Below, piece by piece: positions 16,264 to 22,337 of a stretch of DNA of 23,974 nucleotides (position 1 is its first letter; every line of letters starts with the position of its first letter). Source of the stretch: a virus; IMG/VR virus record IMGVR_UViG_3300034283_002336, positions 1-23,974 of that record; one strand, written 5' to 3'. The notes beneath the pieces were generated by a model that was not told the DNA's origin, did not search any database, and saw nothing but the letters and a program-made list of their open reading frames with translations. Both the position numbers and the translations under genes were made by a program.

Positions 16264-17157
16264 ATGGCAGCAACATTAAGATATCCTCTTAGCAATATTG
16301 GGCCACAGGATGATTACTTTAAAATACAAGTTGTTGAATATACAGCACCAGGTCTAAATTTAACTGGAGGGTTTGCACAAAGAACTACTGAAGAAGCGTT
16401 GCAACAAAGTGAAAGCATTAAAAGATCTTTGGCAACTATTATTTTACCGATGCCCGCAACAATTCAAGATAACAATGCTGCTGATTGGCAATCAGGTACA
16501 ATGAATCCTATTGCGTCATATTTAGGTGCAGAAGGATTAAATGCTATTACTGGAGCGAATCCATTATCTTCACTTGCAGGATCTGTTGGAAAATTTTTCG
16601 CTGATGTTGGAGCAGCTGCACAAACTGGAGAAGGTCAATCTGGATTTGCTGCAGGAGCAACCGCTGCTGCAGTTCAAGCGGCATTAGGTCAAGGAAGTAT
16701 TAATCAAATTATTTCAAGAGCAACTGGGCAAGTATTCAATGAAAATGTTGAATTACTCTTCAATGGTGTAACAATGCGTCCAGCATTTAATTTTACATTT
16801 GATATGGTTCCAAGGTATAAAAATGAATCAGATACAGTTAAAACCATAATTCGAACTTTGAAAAAAAACATGACTCCTCAAAAAGGAACTCCAGGAGTAG
16901 ATGGTGGTGGTCTTTTTGTTAAAGCACCAAATGTTTTTAAATTAGAATACATGAGTGGAGGAAAACAACATCCATTTTTACACAGTTTCAAACCATGCGC
17001 TTTGACACAAATGAGTGTTAATTATAATGGATCTTCACAATATGCAACATATGCTGATGCAACTCCAGTTCATATGCAATTGACTTTACAATTCCAAGAA
17101 CTAACACCAATTTATGCAGAAGACTACAAGGATTCGGATATAGGAGTTGGATACTAA
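16264..17157 (+). CDS. 48: gp48 baseplate tail tube cap
   Basis: This encodes 297 residues (T4 gp48 has 364). The N-terminus has the form RYPLSNIGPQDDYFKIQVVE, then SIKRSLATIILPMPATIQDN and DWQSGTMNPIASYLGA, and the C-terminal part has MRPAFNFTFDMVPR, FKLEYMSGGKQHPFL and LTLQFQELTPIYAEDY. This matches the tail-tube-fold gp48 proteins of T4-like cyanophages, which start the inner tube on the hub. The alanine/glycine-rich middle (about 95-145) is probably a flexible insertion. Its stop overlaps the gp53 start by one base, keeping the two baseplate genes coupled. Confidence 0.85.
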   Translation: MAATLRYPLSNIGPQDDYFKIQVVEYTAPGLNLTGGFAQRTTEEALQQSESIKRSLATIILPMPATIQDNNAADWQSGTMNPIASYLGAEGLNAITGANPLSSLAGSVGKFFADVGAAAQTGEGQSGFAAGATAAAVQAALGQGSINQIISRATGQVFNENVELLFNGVTMRPAFNFTFDMVPRYKNESDTVKTIIRTLKKNMTPQKGTPGVDGGGLFVKAPNVFKLEYMSGGKQHPFLHSFKPCALTQMSVNYNGSSQYATYADATPVHMQLTLQFQELTPIYAEDYKDSDIGVGY

Positions 17158-17849
17158 TGACTTACTTCAGAGAGATTCCAAATTTAGAATATCAATCATT
17201 CTTATCAGATTCTAATTCATCAGATCAATATTTGATTGTTAAGAATCTGTTCCGCAGAGTAAAACTTCGTGATGACTTACAAAATGTTTTTACCGTTTTT
17301 GATAAGTATCAGATTCCAGATGGGGCGCGACCTGAATTAGTGGCTCAACAACTTTATGGTAGTGTCCAATATGATTGGGTAGTAATTATATCAGCAGGAA
17401 TCACAAGACTCAGAGATCAATGGCCACTTTCTGATAAACAAGTATATGATTATGCAGAATCAATCTATGGCAATGACTTAAATGCAATTCATCATTATGA
17501 GACTAAAGAAGTTAGAGATTCAGAAGACCGATTAATTCTTCCTGCAGGTCAAATTGTTGATGCTGACTTTAACATTTATTACTATGACAATGAAACTCTG
17601 TACACAAATGATGCTACAAGACTGGGAGAAGATGTAATTCTTATTGCAGATCCTATTATAGGGATAAGCAACTATGTATATGAAGTGAGAAAGAATGATG
17701 AAAAAAGAAGTATCTACATATTAAAACCAAGATACTTACAGCAAGTTGTTAATGATACAAGAAAAGCGATGATTTATGATAGATCATCGCAATATGTAAA
17801 TGATACATTAATTAAGACAGAAAATACTAAGGTCTCAATTCCATTTTAA
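17157..17849 (+). CDS. 53: gp53 baseplate wedge protein
   Basis: This encodes 230 residues (T4 gp53 has 196). It has the typical opening MTYFREIPNLEYQ, then NLFRRVKLRDDL, TVFDKYQIPDGARPELVAQQ, LYGSVQYDWVVIISAGITRL and WPLSDKQVYDYAESIYG. These belong to the gp53/gp25-linked wedge family, which brings neighbouring wedges together around the hub. A LysM-like ILKPRYLQQVVND stretch near the C-terminus has the look of the segment described for gp53. It is the last gene of the right-going unit. It ends 15 bases inside the convergent Mom-like gene, with no terminator hairpin visible in between. Confidence 0.9.
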   Translation: MTYFREIPNLEYQSFLSDSNSSDQYLIVKNLFRRVKLRDDLQNVFTVFDKYQIPDGARPELVAQQLYGSVQYDWVVIISAGITRLRDQWPLSDKQVYDYAESIYGNDLNAIHHYETKEVRDSEDRLILPAGQIVDADFNIYYYDNETLYTNDATRLGEDVILIADPIIGISNYVYEVRKNDEKRSIYILKPRYLQQVVNDTRKAMIYDRSSQYVNDTLIKTENTKVSIPF

Positions 17850-18425
17850 TTCTAGATTCTTATCAAAAACCATCACATATCGGTGCTTGCGGGAGCGGTC
17901 TTTCCATTCTCCCTCAGCACCTTTTACTTTTCCACGAGAGTGTTTAGTTCCGTCTGAATAATAGAAATCTTTTTTAGGGTCTGTGAGACCTGCATATTTA
18001 AAGTTACAAGCACGATAAATTGTACCAGAATGGTGATCTGAATCAGCATAAGAAATGATTGCTTTAACTTCAGTATCTTTGCGAAGTTGTCTAATCGCCC
18101 GTGACACAAACCAAGAAGTGATGTTATATTCGCATGACTGCGTACTAGGGTGGATGCAAAGTCTTGAGAGTTCGAAGAGTCCTTGTTGTTCATTACGTTC
18201 TAATCCAAATGCTCCTTTAGCAATTTCTGGAACAGGGAGTCCAGTAAAAATTATTGTCCCAAGTAATTGACCTATGTTTAGTGGAGAAAAATCATTCTTT
18301 TTAAAGAGACCAAAATTATGCCCCGATTTAAAAGTCTTAGAATAATCTTTAAGGTAATGATAAGTCAGTAGAAGTTCTTCTGCCTGCTTCTTTGTGATAC
18401 GATCAAGATAATAATCAGATTTCAT
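17835..18425 (-). CDS. Mom-like DNA adenine modification protein (GNAT fold)
   Basis: This encodes 196 residues. It follows the pattern of the phage Mu Mom family: IGQLLGTIIFTGLPVP (about 51-66), GLFELSRLCIHPST (82-95), SWFVSRAIRQLRK (104-116), ISYADSDHHSGTIYRACNF (124-142) and FYYSDGTKHSRGKV. Mom belongs to the GNAT superfamily and converts adenines to N6-methylcarbamoyl-adenine, protecting phage DNA from restriction. The same reaction is an inference here. ATG 18425 comes directly after the U-tract of the gp32 terminator, so the usual Shine-Dalgarno spacing is missing; no other ATG occurs in the first 180 codons. It overlaps gp53 by 15 bases at the 3' end. No Com-like zinc-finger activator is seen next to it. 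A generic acetyltransferase is the alternative. Confidence 0.75.
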   Translation of the reverse strand: MKSDYYLDRITKKQAEELLLTYHYLKDYSKTFKSGHNFGLFKKNDFSPLNIGQLLGTIIFTGLPVPEIAKGAFGLERNEQQGLFELSRLCIHPSTQSCEYNITSWFVSRAIRQLRKDTEVKAIISYADSDHHSGTIYRACNFKYAGLTDPKKDFYYSDGTKHSRGKVKGAEGEWKDRSRKHRYVMVFDKNLELKWN

Positions 18426-18454
18426 AAAAAAAGGGGAGGATCCTTGACCTCCCC
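18426..18454 (-). terminator. Factor-independent terminator after gp32
   Basis: On the minus strand GGGGAGG (18454-18448) pairs perfectly with CCTCCCC (18439-18433) across an 8-base loop, followed by seven T before the ATG of the Mom-like gene. It begins 18 bases past the gp32 stop. Confidence 0.85.
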
Positions 18455-18457
18455 CAT

Positions 18458-18485
18458 ATTATAGCACAGAATCAGTCTTCGGCAA
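18458..18485 (-). promoter_or_regulatory. Possible extended -10 promoter at the gp32 3' end, before the Mom-like gene
   Basis: On the minus strand TGCTATAAT (-10 TATAAT at 18463-18458 with the TG extension) lies just past the gp32 stop. A poor -35 TTGCCG (18485-18480) lies 16 bases upstream. A start site would fall at the first G run of the hairpin, so the Mom-like leader would be essentially the terminator hairpin itself. Confidence 0.4.
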
Positions 18486-19398
18486 GTTTTGCGAAGTAAC
18501 TGAGAGCATCGTCATCCTCATCATCTTCAACCGCAGAAGCACGACGAGTTGGTTGAAGATTATTCAGTTCAGAACGAAGATCATCAGTAAGTTCCTTGGT
18601 AGAACCACGAGTGTATTCTTCTTCAGACTCAACTTCTTCATCAAGACGGGCAGACCCTTTAGATCCAAGCACAGAATGAAGACGTGCTTTCAGTTCTTCA
18701 TAAGTCTTGAACTGATCGGGAGAAACAAACTCAGTGAGAGAATACTGCTTCTTCCACAATGCTTCTAGAGCATCATCATCATCCAGAAGAGCACCTTGAG
18801 GAGCAAACTCACTGGAATCATAGTTACGATAACCAGCAACGTTCTTTGCCTTCAGTTTGAAGTTAGCACCCTGCCAGAAGTCAAACGGATCGATTGCTTC
18901 CTCGTCCTCAAACTCAGGTTGCATTGCTTCAGTAAGTTTATCAAAGATCTTTTTACCATACTTGAAGAGAAAGACTTTACCTTCGTTCTCAGGATTGGCA
19001 GGATCTTTCACAACATAGACATTACTCACATAAGTCAGTTTACGCTTCTGTTTACGCGCAACTTCTTTACCAGCATCAGTACCATTATTCCAGAGACCAG
19101 AGTTATGCTCACACACTGGACATTTCTGATTTACAGTAGTCAAGCATTGGTCGATCAACCAACCACCAGGACCTTGGAATGCGTGACTATAAACTTTGAC
19201 AAATGGCAGATCTTCGCCATCGGGAGCAGGGAGGAAACGAATTACAGCATAACCATTGTTTGCTTTATCACACTCAAGTTTCCAGAAACGTTCGTCAGAA
19301 GAACCTGACCCACTTGTATTCATTTTTTCAACTTCTTTCACCAGTTTTGCGGTGAGAGAACCAAGTTTAGACTGTTTTTTAAGATCGGCAAATGCCAT
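18472..19398 (-). CDS. 32: gp32 single-stranded DNA-binding protein
   Basis: This encodes 308 residues (T4 gp32 has 301). The N-terminus has a basic KKQSKLGSLTAKLVKE segment, comparable to the LAST cooperativity motif. The core carries a zinc site with H72, C85, C93 and C96 (H-x12-C-x7-C-x2-C), close to T4's H-x12-C-x9-C-x2-C, and OB-fold strands such as YAVIRFLPAP. The C-terminus is strongly acidic (VEDDEDDDALSYFAKLAED), the tail that contacts gp59, polymerase and other replication proteins. The start at ATG 19398 has GAGG six to seven bases upstream. A sigma70-type promoter and five phased TYGGAT units (plus-strand reading) lie before it, and a terminator follows. It covers replication and recombination intermediates. 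Confidence 0.93.
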   Translation of the reverse strand: MAFADLKKQSKLGSLTAKLVKEVEKMNTSGSGSSDERFWKLECDKANNGYAVIRFLPAPDGEDLPFVKVYSHAFQGPGGWLIDQCLTTVNQKCPVCEHNSGLWNNGTDAGKEVARKQKRKLTYVSNVYVVKDPANPENEGKVFLFKYGKKIFDKLTEAMQPEFEDEEAIDPFDFWQGANFKLKAKNVAGYRNYDSSEFAPQGALLDDDDALEALWKKQYSLTEFVSPDQFKTYEELKARLHSVLGSKGSARLDEEVESEEEYTRGSTKELTDDLRSELNNLQPTRRASAVEDDEDDDALSYFAKLAED

Positions 19399-19441
19399 TT
19401 GGATACCTCGGATAAATTTGGATTTGTTGGATTACTCGGAT
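19399..19441 (-). repeat. Five phased ATCCRA repeats in the gp32 leader (candidate autoregulatory operator)
   Basis: Read on the minus strand, ATCCGA or ATCCAA occurs five times, at 19441-19436, 19432-19427, 19423-19418, 19413-19408 and 19404-19399, with periods of 9, 9, 10 and 9. The array covers the whole leader from just after the -10 to the start codon, including the ribosome-binding GAGG. T4 gp32 represses its own translation by binding its mRNA leader; this array could be such a site. That is an inference. Confidence 0.6.
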
Positions 19442-19470
19442 AGTATAACAGGGATTCCCTCAACTGTCAA
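19442..19470 (-). promoter_or_regulatory. Sigma70-type promoter of gp32
   Basis: On the minus strand TTGACA (19470-19465), a 17-base spacer and TATACT (19447-19442) form a near-consensus promoter. The -35 lies in the last codons of the DUF1825-like gene. The spacer contains a small palindrome, GAGGGAATCCCT. The predicted start is about 37 bases before the gp32 ATG. Confidence 0.75.
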
Positions 19471-19792
19471 TGTAGTCTTTGAGGGATTGAATCGTTTTGG
19501 TCATACTACCAAATAATATACTCATATCAGTCTCTGGTGGGAATCCCATCAGGGCAACTGACTTGCGTAGGTTCTCTTTCATCTCAACCGCTTTGGGGTC
19601 GTCTGAAAGAGACAACCTAGTATACATCACTCTTTGCTTTTCTAGCAAGAGTTCCAGTTTTTCAATGTGTTCCAGTTTTGTTTCACGATCCATCATACCG
19701 AAAGTCAAAATACTTCCGTAAATTTGCTCTTGTAACTGATTGATTTCTTTCAGTTCATCCTGAATAATATCAGAATCAAAAAAGTTACTCAT
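19460..19792 (-). CDS. DUF1825-like protein of cyanobacterial type
   Basis: This encodes 110 residues and is mostly helical. It opens with MSNFFDSDIIQDELKEINQL, then MMDRETKLEHIEKLELLLEK, LSDDPKAVEMKENL, and VALMGFPPETDMSILFGSM. The layout (FFDSxIVQxE at the start, a helix around EKxEIHIEKLxxLLEKxxxxxxRxxLSDD, and a C-terminal helix) is what I recall for the DUF1825 family, small proteins found across cyanobacteria and in cyanophages. Molecular function is unknown. It overlaps the gp59 stop by 8 bases (ATGAGTAA) and is followed by gp32, so it is made together with replication proteins. The T4 equivalent region has no such gene between 59 and 32. Confidence 0.65.
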   Translation of the reverse strand: MSNFFDSDIIQDELKEINQLQEQIYGSILTFGMMDRETKLEHIEKLELLLEKQRVMYTRLSLSDDPKAVEMKENLRKSVALMGFPPETDMSILFGSMTKTIQSLKDYIDS

Positions 19793-20375
19793 TTACAATT
19801 TCCCTTAAAATCTTTTTAAACTGGAATACATCCGTATTTAGGAATGGTGTGTATTTTTTGATTTTTAAACTTACGGTTTCCCACACTGGATCTAGCAATT
19901 TCTTATCAAAATCTTTTGAGAAATGGAATATTTTTTCGTAGATTGTTAAGGTTTCTAGCGACAATTGCCCGCTTAGAAACTTTTTGAGAACTGGTGGATG
20001 CCCTTTGGAACAATTCAAGGCATCCTCTAATTTGGTCTCCAAGAAGAATTCGTTGCTTTGTTCCTTGAATAAGTAAGTCAAACTCTGTTGTCTTCGCATC
20101 CAATCTGCGTAAGTCCTTTCTCCAGAATTGATAATTTCTCCAATCCATAAGTTACCAGGGGTGTCTGCTGCTACAAAGTTTGATACAAGAAAATCTACGA
20201 CTTCTTTATCAGAATACTTTCTTGATGTTTTCTCAAAAAAATATTTATCGCGCCGTTTGTTAAACGAAGTAATACTGGCACGGGTCTTCGCACCATATTT
20301 AAAGAAGTCGTATTTTGGGTTTGTGAAATGATTTTTGAGTGACAAATAATGTTGATAAGTTTCAAATGGACTCAT
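19785..20375 (-). CDS. 59: gp59 helicase loader
   Basis: This encodes 196 residues, versus 217 for T4 gp59. It has the family opening MSPFETYQHYLSLKNHFTN, then KYDFFKYGAKTRASITSFNK, RRDKYFFEKTSRKYSDKEV, NLWIGEIINSGERTYADWMR and RQQSLTYLFKEQ. gp59 binds forked DNA and gp32 and loads the gp41 helicase for origin- and recombination-dependent replication. The C-terminal half is less conserved and lysine rich. ATG 20375 overlaps the gp33 stop (ATGA). The order 33-59-32 is the same as in T4, except for the inserted DUF1825-like gene. Confidence 0.9.
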   Translation of the reverse strand: MSPFETYQHYLSLKNHFTNPKYDFFKYGAKTRASITSFNKRRDKYFFEKTSRKYSDKEVVDFLVSNFVAADTPGNLWIGEIINSGERTYADWMRRQQSLTYLFKEQSNEFFLETKLEDALNCSKGHPPVLKKFLSGQLSLETLTIYEKIFHFSKDFDKKLLDPVWETVSLKIKKYTPFLNTDVFQFKKILREIVNE

Positions 20376-20635
20376 AGGATAGGCAAACGAGCGCGAGAAG
20401 TGCGTTTCATAAAATTCAAATTAATCGCATCATTTTTAAGTTTTTCTTTAAGTGGTTTGGAAATGAGTTTCGTTACTGAGTCTACTTCAAGACTATTGAT
20501 TTCGCAATAGTGGCAAATAGCATCAATATAGTTAAAGTTTTCAGTTGCGACAATATGTTCAATCTCAAGAGCAAACTTGGAAGGCGTTAAAAACTTATTT
20601 TCTATAACTTGTTCTAATTCTTTATTTGGTTCCAT
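20372..20635 (-). CDS. 33: gp33 late-transcription coactivator
   Basis: I chose ATG 20635 (MEPNKELEQVIENKF) rather than the longer frame from 20734, because the longer one would overlap the nuclease gene by over 110 bases. This gives 87 residues, short against 112 in T4. The core ALEIEHIVATENFNYIDAIC, HYCEINSLEVDSVTKLI and SKPLKEKLKNDAINLNFM is that of the phage late-transcription coactivator family, which bridges host RNA polymerase and the sliding clamp so that gp55-bound polymerase can use late promoters. It overlaps the nuclease gene by 14 bases and the gp59 start by 4 (ATGA). Its presence fits the ATAAATA-type boxes found before structural genes in this window. Confidence 0.8.
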   Translation of the reverse strand: MEPNKELEQVIENKFLTPSKFALEIEHIVATENFNYIDAICHYCEINSLEVDSVTKLISKPLKEKLKNDAINLNFMKRTSRARLPIL

Positions 20636-21305
20636 ATGATTCCAGTTTATCTCTAACAAACTCTCTAATGTATTCGGTGAGTAGTTTGATGTATTTTGTT
20701 TTGTCTCTTTCTTCATAGACGACACATTCTCCATTTTCGCAAGCCATAATGATTACAAGTTTTTTAACTGGAATACCAGTCAGTTCGTAAAGCATACAAC
20801 CATATGCCATACATTGAACAAAATAGTGTTCGATCCACTCGCGTGGTTTTGGTTTTTTAGAAGTCTTAAAGTCTATGATTGACAACTCGTTATCAAACTC
20901 TGCTATACAGTCAACAGTTCCAGCAATACCTAGTTGTTTACTATATAGAGACCCCTCAAGGGCGTGAATATTATTTATACGATTGAGAGTTGACTTAGAA
21001 ATCTTGAATAAGAAATCGGAAAGTGGTTGAACTTCTGGAAGATTCTCATTTTTGAGGTGATGTTCAACTAGCGTATGCATATCAGTGCCACGACTTGTTG
21101 ATTGGCGCGTAATCTTGTCTGCCTTTTCTTCCCCAATCTTTTTTCGCCAGTTAATAAATATCTGGCGATTTTTATGACTGGTTACAGAAGTAATAGAAAC
21201 AAGTTTAAGTAGTTCTTCATTATCAGGAACTTTATAGTATCTTACCCCATCAATCGTTTCTCTTTCAAGTTTGGGTAAATTCAAATCAATATGATTAAAT
21301 ATCAA
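20622..21305 (-). CDS. RecB-family PD-(D/E)XK exonuclease
   Basis: This encodes 227 residues. Its motifs fit the Cas4/RecB/MGME1-like nuclease group: H77 in SRGTDMHTLVEHH, E117 in ALEGSLYS, D132 in GIAGTVDCIAEF, D145-x-K147 in LSIIDFKTSKKP, and QCMAYGCMLY (Q164-x3-Y168). No cysteine cluster of the Cas4 iron-sulphur type is visible, so it is nearer to MGME1-like or cyanophage exonucleases. The start is TTG at 21305, supported by a GGAGG seven bases upstream and a 4-base overlap with the PhoH stop (TTGA). It probably trims DNA ends in recombination or degrades host DNA for nucleotide recycling, consistent with ThyX nearby. Confidence 0.85.
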   Translation of the reverse strand: MIFNHIDLNLPKLERETIDGVRYYKVPDNEELLKLVSITSVTSHKNRQIFINWRKKIGEEKADKITRQSTSRGTDMHTLVEHHLKNENLPEVQPLSDFLFKISKSTLNRINNIHALEGSLYSKQLGIAGTVDCIAEFDNELSIIDFKTSKKPKPREWIEHYFVQCMAYGCMLYELTGIPVKKLVIIMACENGECVVYEERDKTKYIKLLTEYIREFVRDKLESYGTK

Positions 21306-22057
21306 AAACCTGCCTCCATTTTTGCAGTGATATACTCTTTGACAAGTCCAGAACGAACAATATCTTCTACACCAAATTCAATTATATCAAATGAGGGCAT
21401 TTTACGCAAGACTGTCATAAAGTCCACAATTCCATTTCTTTCATTTGTTTTTTGCAAGTCAGACTGACTAGCATCTCCACAAAACATAATCTTAGTATTT
21501 TCACCAACACGAGTAATAATAGAATCCAATTCGTGGAAATTTAGATTTTGAAACTCATCTACAATGATAATAGCATTGTCAAGAGTTGTGCCACGAAGGA
21601 ATGAGGTAGACCAAAACTTAATGGTTTCTTGTGACTTTAAATTGCCATAAAGCATTTCAAATTCAGCATCGCTTGAAAGTTGAAACATATACTTCACCAT
21701 ATTCTTATAAGGAATCTGGTAAATGTCTGCCTTATCATCATGACTTCCAGGTAGGAATCCAATTTCACGAGTGGCAACTAAAGAACGAACAATATAAACT
21801 TTTTCATAGGGACTTCTTTCATTTAATACATCTTGAATGGCGTTATAAAGTGTAATAAAGGTCTTACCAGTTCCAGCACAACCATAAGCAACCAGATGCT
21901 TTTGGTCTTTATATGAATCAAATAATTTTCTTTGATTGTCAGTAAGAGGTTCAATATCTACAAGATATTCAGAACTCAATGGTTTTTTGCGCTTCATTTG
22001 ACGAGTAGTAAGACCAACGCCGATTGGTTGATCTGCTCTTCTATTTCTTCTTGCCAT
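21302..22057 (-). CDS. phoH: PhoH-like P-loop ATPase
   Basis: This encodes 251 residues. Walker A is GCAGTGKT (59-66) and Walker B is AIIIVDEFQN (162-171, with D167 and E168). The PhoH family pattern VYIVRSLVATREIGFLPGS (87-105), IKFWSTSFLRGTTLDNA, TRVGENTKIMFCGDASQSDL and RSGLVKEYI is intact. PhoH-like genes are very common in marine phages and are used as a marker. The family also occurs fused to RNase domains in bacteria, and its role in phage is unsettled: phosphate stress, RNA or DNA helicase-like action are all proposed. The basic N-terminus (ARRNRRADQ) may bind nucleic acid. It starts one base after the stop of the 82-aa gene and overlaps the nuclease start by 4 bases. Confidence 0.95.
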   Translation of the reverse strand: MARRNRRADQPIGVGLTTRQMKRKKPLSSEYLVDIEPLTDNQRKLFDSYKDQKHLVAYGCAGTGKTFITLYNAIQDVLNERSPYEKVYIVRSLVATREIGFLPGSHDDKADIYQIPYKNMVKYMFQLSSDAEFEMLYGNLKSQETIKFWSTSFLRGTTLDNAIIIVDEFQNLNFHELDSIITRVGENTKIMFCGDASQSDLQKTNERNGIVDFMTVLRKMPSFDIIEFGVEDIVRSGLVKEYITAKMEAGF

Positions 22058-22058
22058 A

Positions 22059-22307
22059 TTAGAGTTTCTTTACAGTTGATTTTGGTGCTTTACTTGCTTT
22101 CTCTAAAACCTCGTTCCATCCAGGATTTCTTGCAATTAATTTGTCCCTCCACTCACCAACTTCCCCTGGTTGTGGGCAAGTTGAAGGATCGGACCAATCG
22201 CGGATCCAATCGGGATTGTCTTTTTTCCACTGATCCCAATCGTGAACACTCATTGATACTTCTTTTTGTTCACCAGTATTTTGATTAATAATCGGGTATG
22301 TTGCCAT
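22059..22307 (-). CDS. Small conserved cyanophage protein upstream of PhoH
   Basis: This encodes 82 residues. The N-terminus ATYPIINQNTGEQKEVSMSV resembles the first beta hairpin of FmdB-type putative regulatory proteins, but the cysteines of that zinc ribbon are absent apart from one Cys in the middle. The rest is DWDQWKKDNPDWIRDWSDPS, CPQPGEVGEWRDKL and a lysine-rich end. I recall close relatives in many T4-like cyanophages, without a function. It is the first gene of the PhoH-nuclease-33-59 unit. A late-type CTAAATA box is placed 22 bases upstream. Confidence 0.75.
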   Translation of the reverse strand: MATYPIINQNTGEQKEVSMSVHDWDQWKKDNPDWIRDWSDPSTCPQPGEVGEWRDKLIARNPGWNEVLEKASKAPKSTVKKL

Positions 22308-22329
22308 AAGTTTTAATAATGTGTATGGT

Positions 22330-22336
22330 TATTTAG
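22330..22336 (-). promoter_or_regulatory. Late-type CTAAATA box between ThyX and the PhoH unit
   Basis: CTAAATA on the minus strand ends 22 bases before ATG 22307, the same geometry as the boxes before structural genes. It would let the PhoH/nuclease/gp33/gp59 unit be transcribed late, in addition to reading through from the promoters near 23450-23530. Confidence 0.45.
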
Positions 22337-22337
22337 A

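Noticed and set aside
18796-19308. 170-codon open frame on the plus strand, antisense to gp32
   Set aside because: It lies fully inside gp32, has no ribosome-binding site or promoter, and its translation has no domain-like pattern.
20636-20734. Longer N-terminus for gp33 (start at 20734, 120 residues)
   Set aside because: It would overlap the nuclease gene by over 110 bases, and the added residues do not resemble the gp33 family. ATG 20635 gives the normal short overlap.
21302-21305. Alternative reading of the nuclease as Cas4 and part of a CRISPR-like system
   Set aside because: The cysteines of the Cas4 iron-sulphur cluster are absent, and no cas1, cas2 or repeat array is nearby; the context is phage replication.
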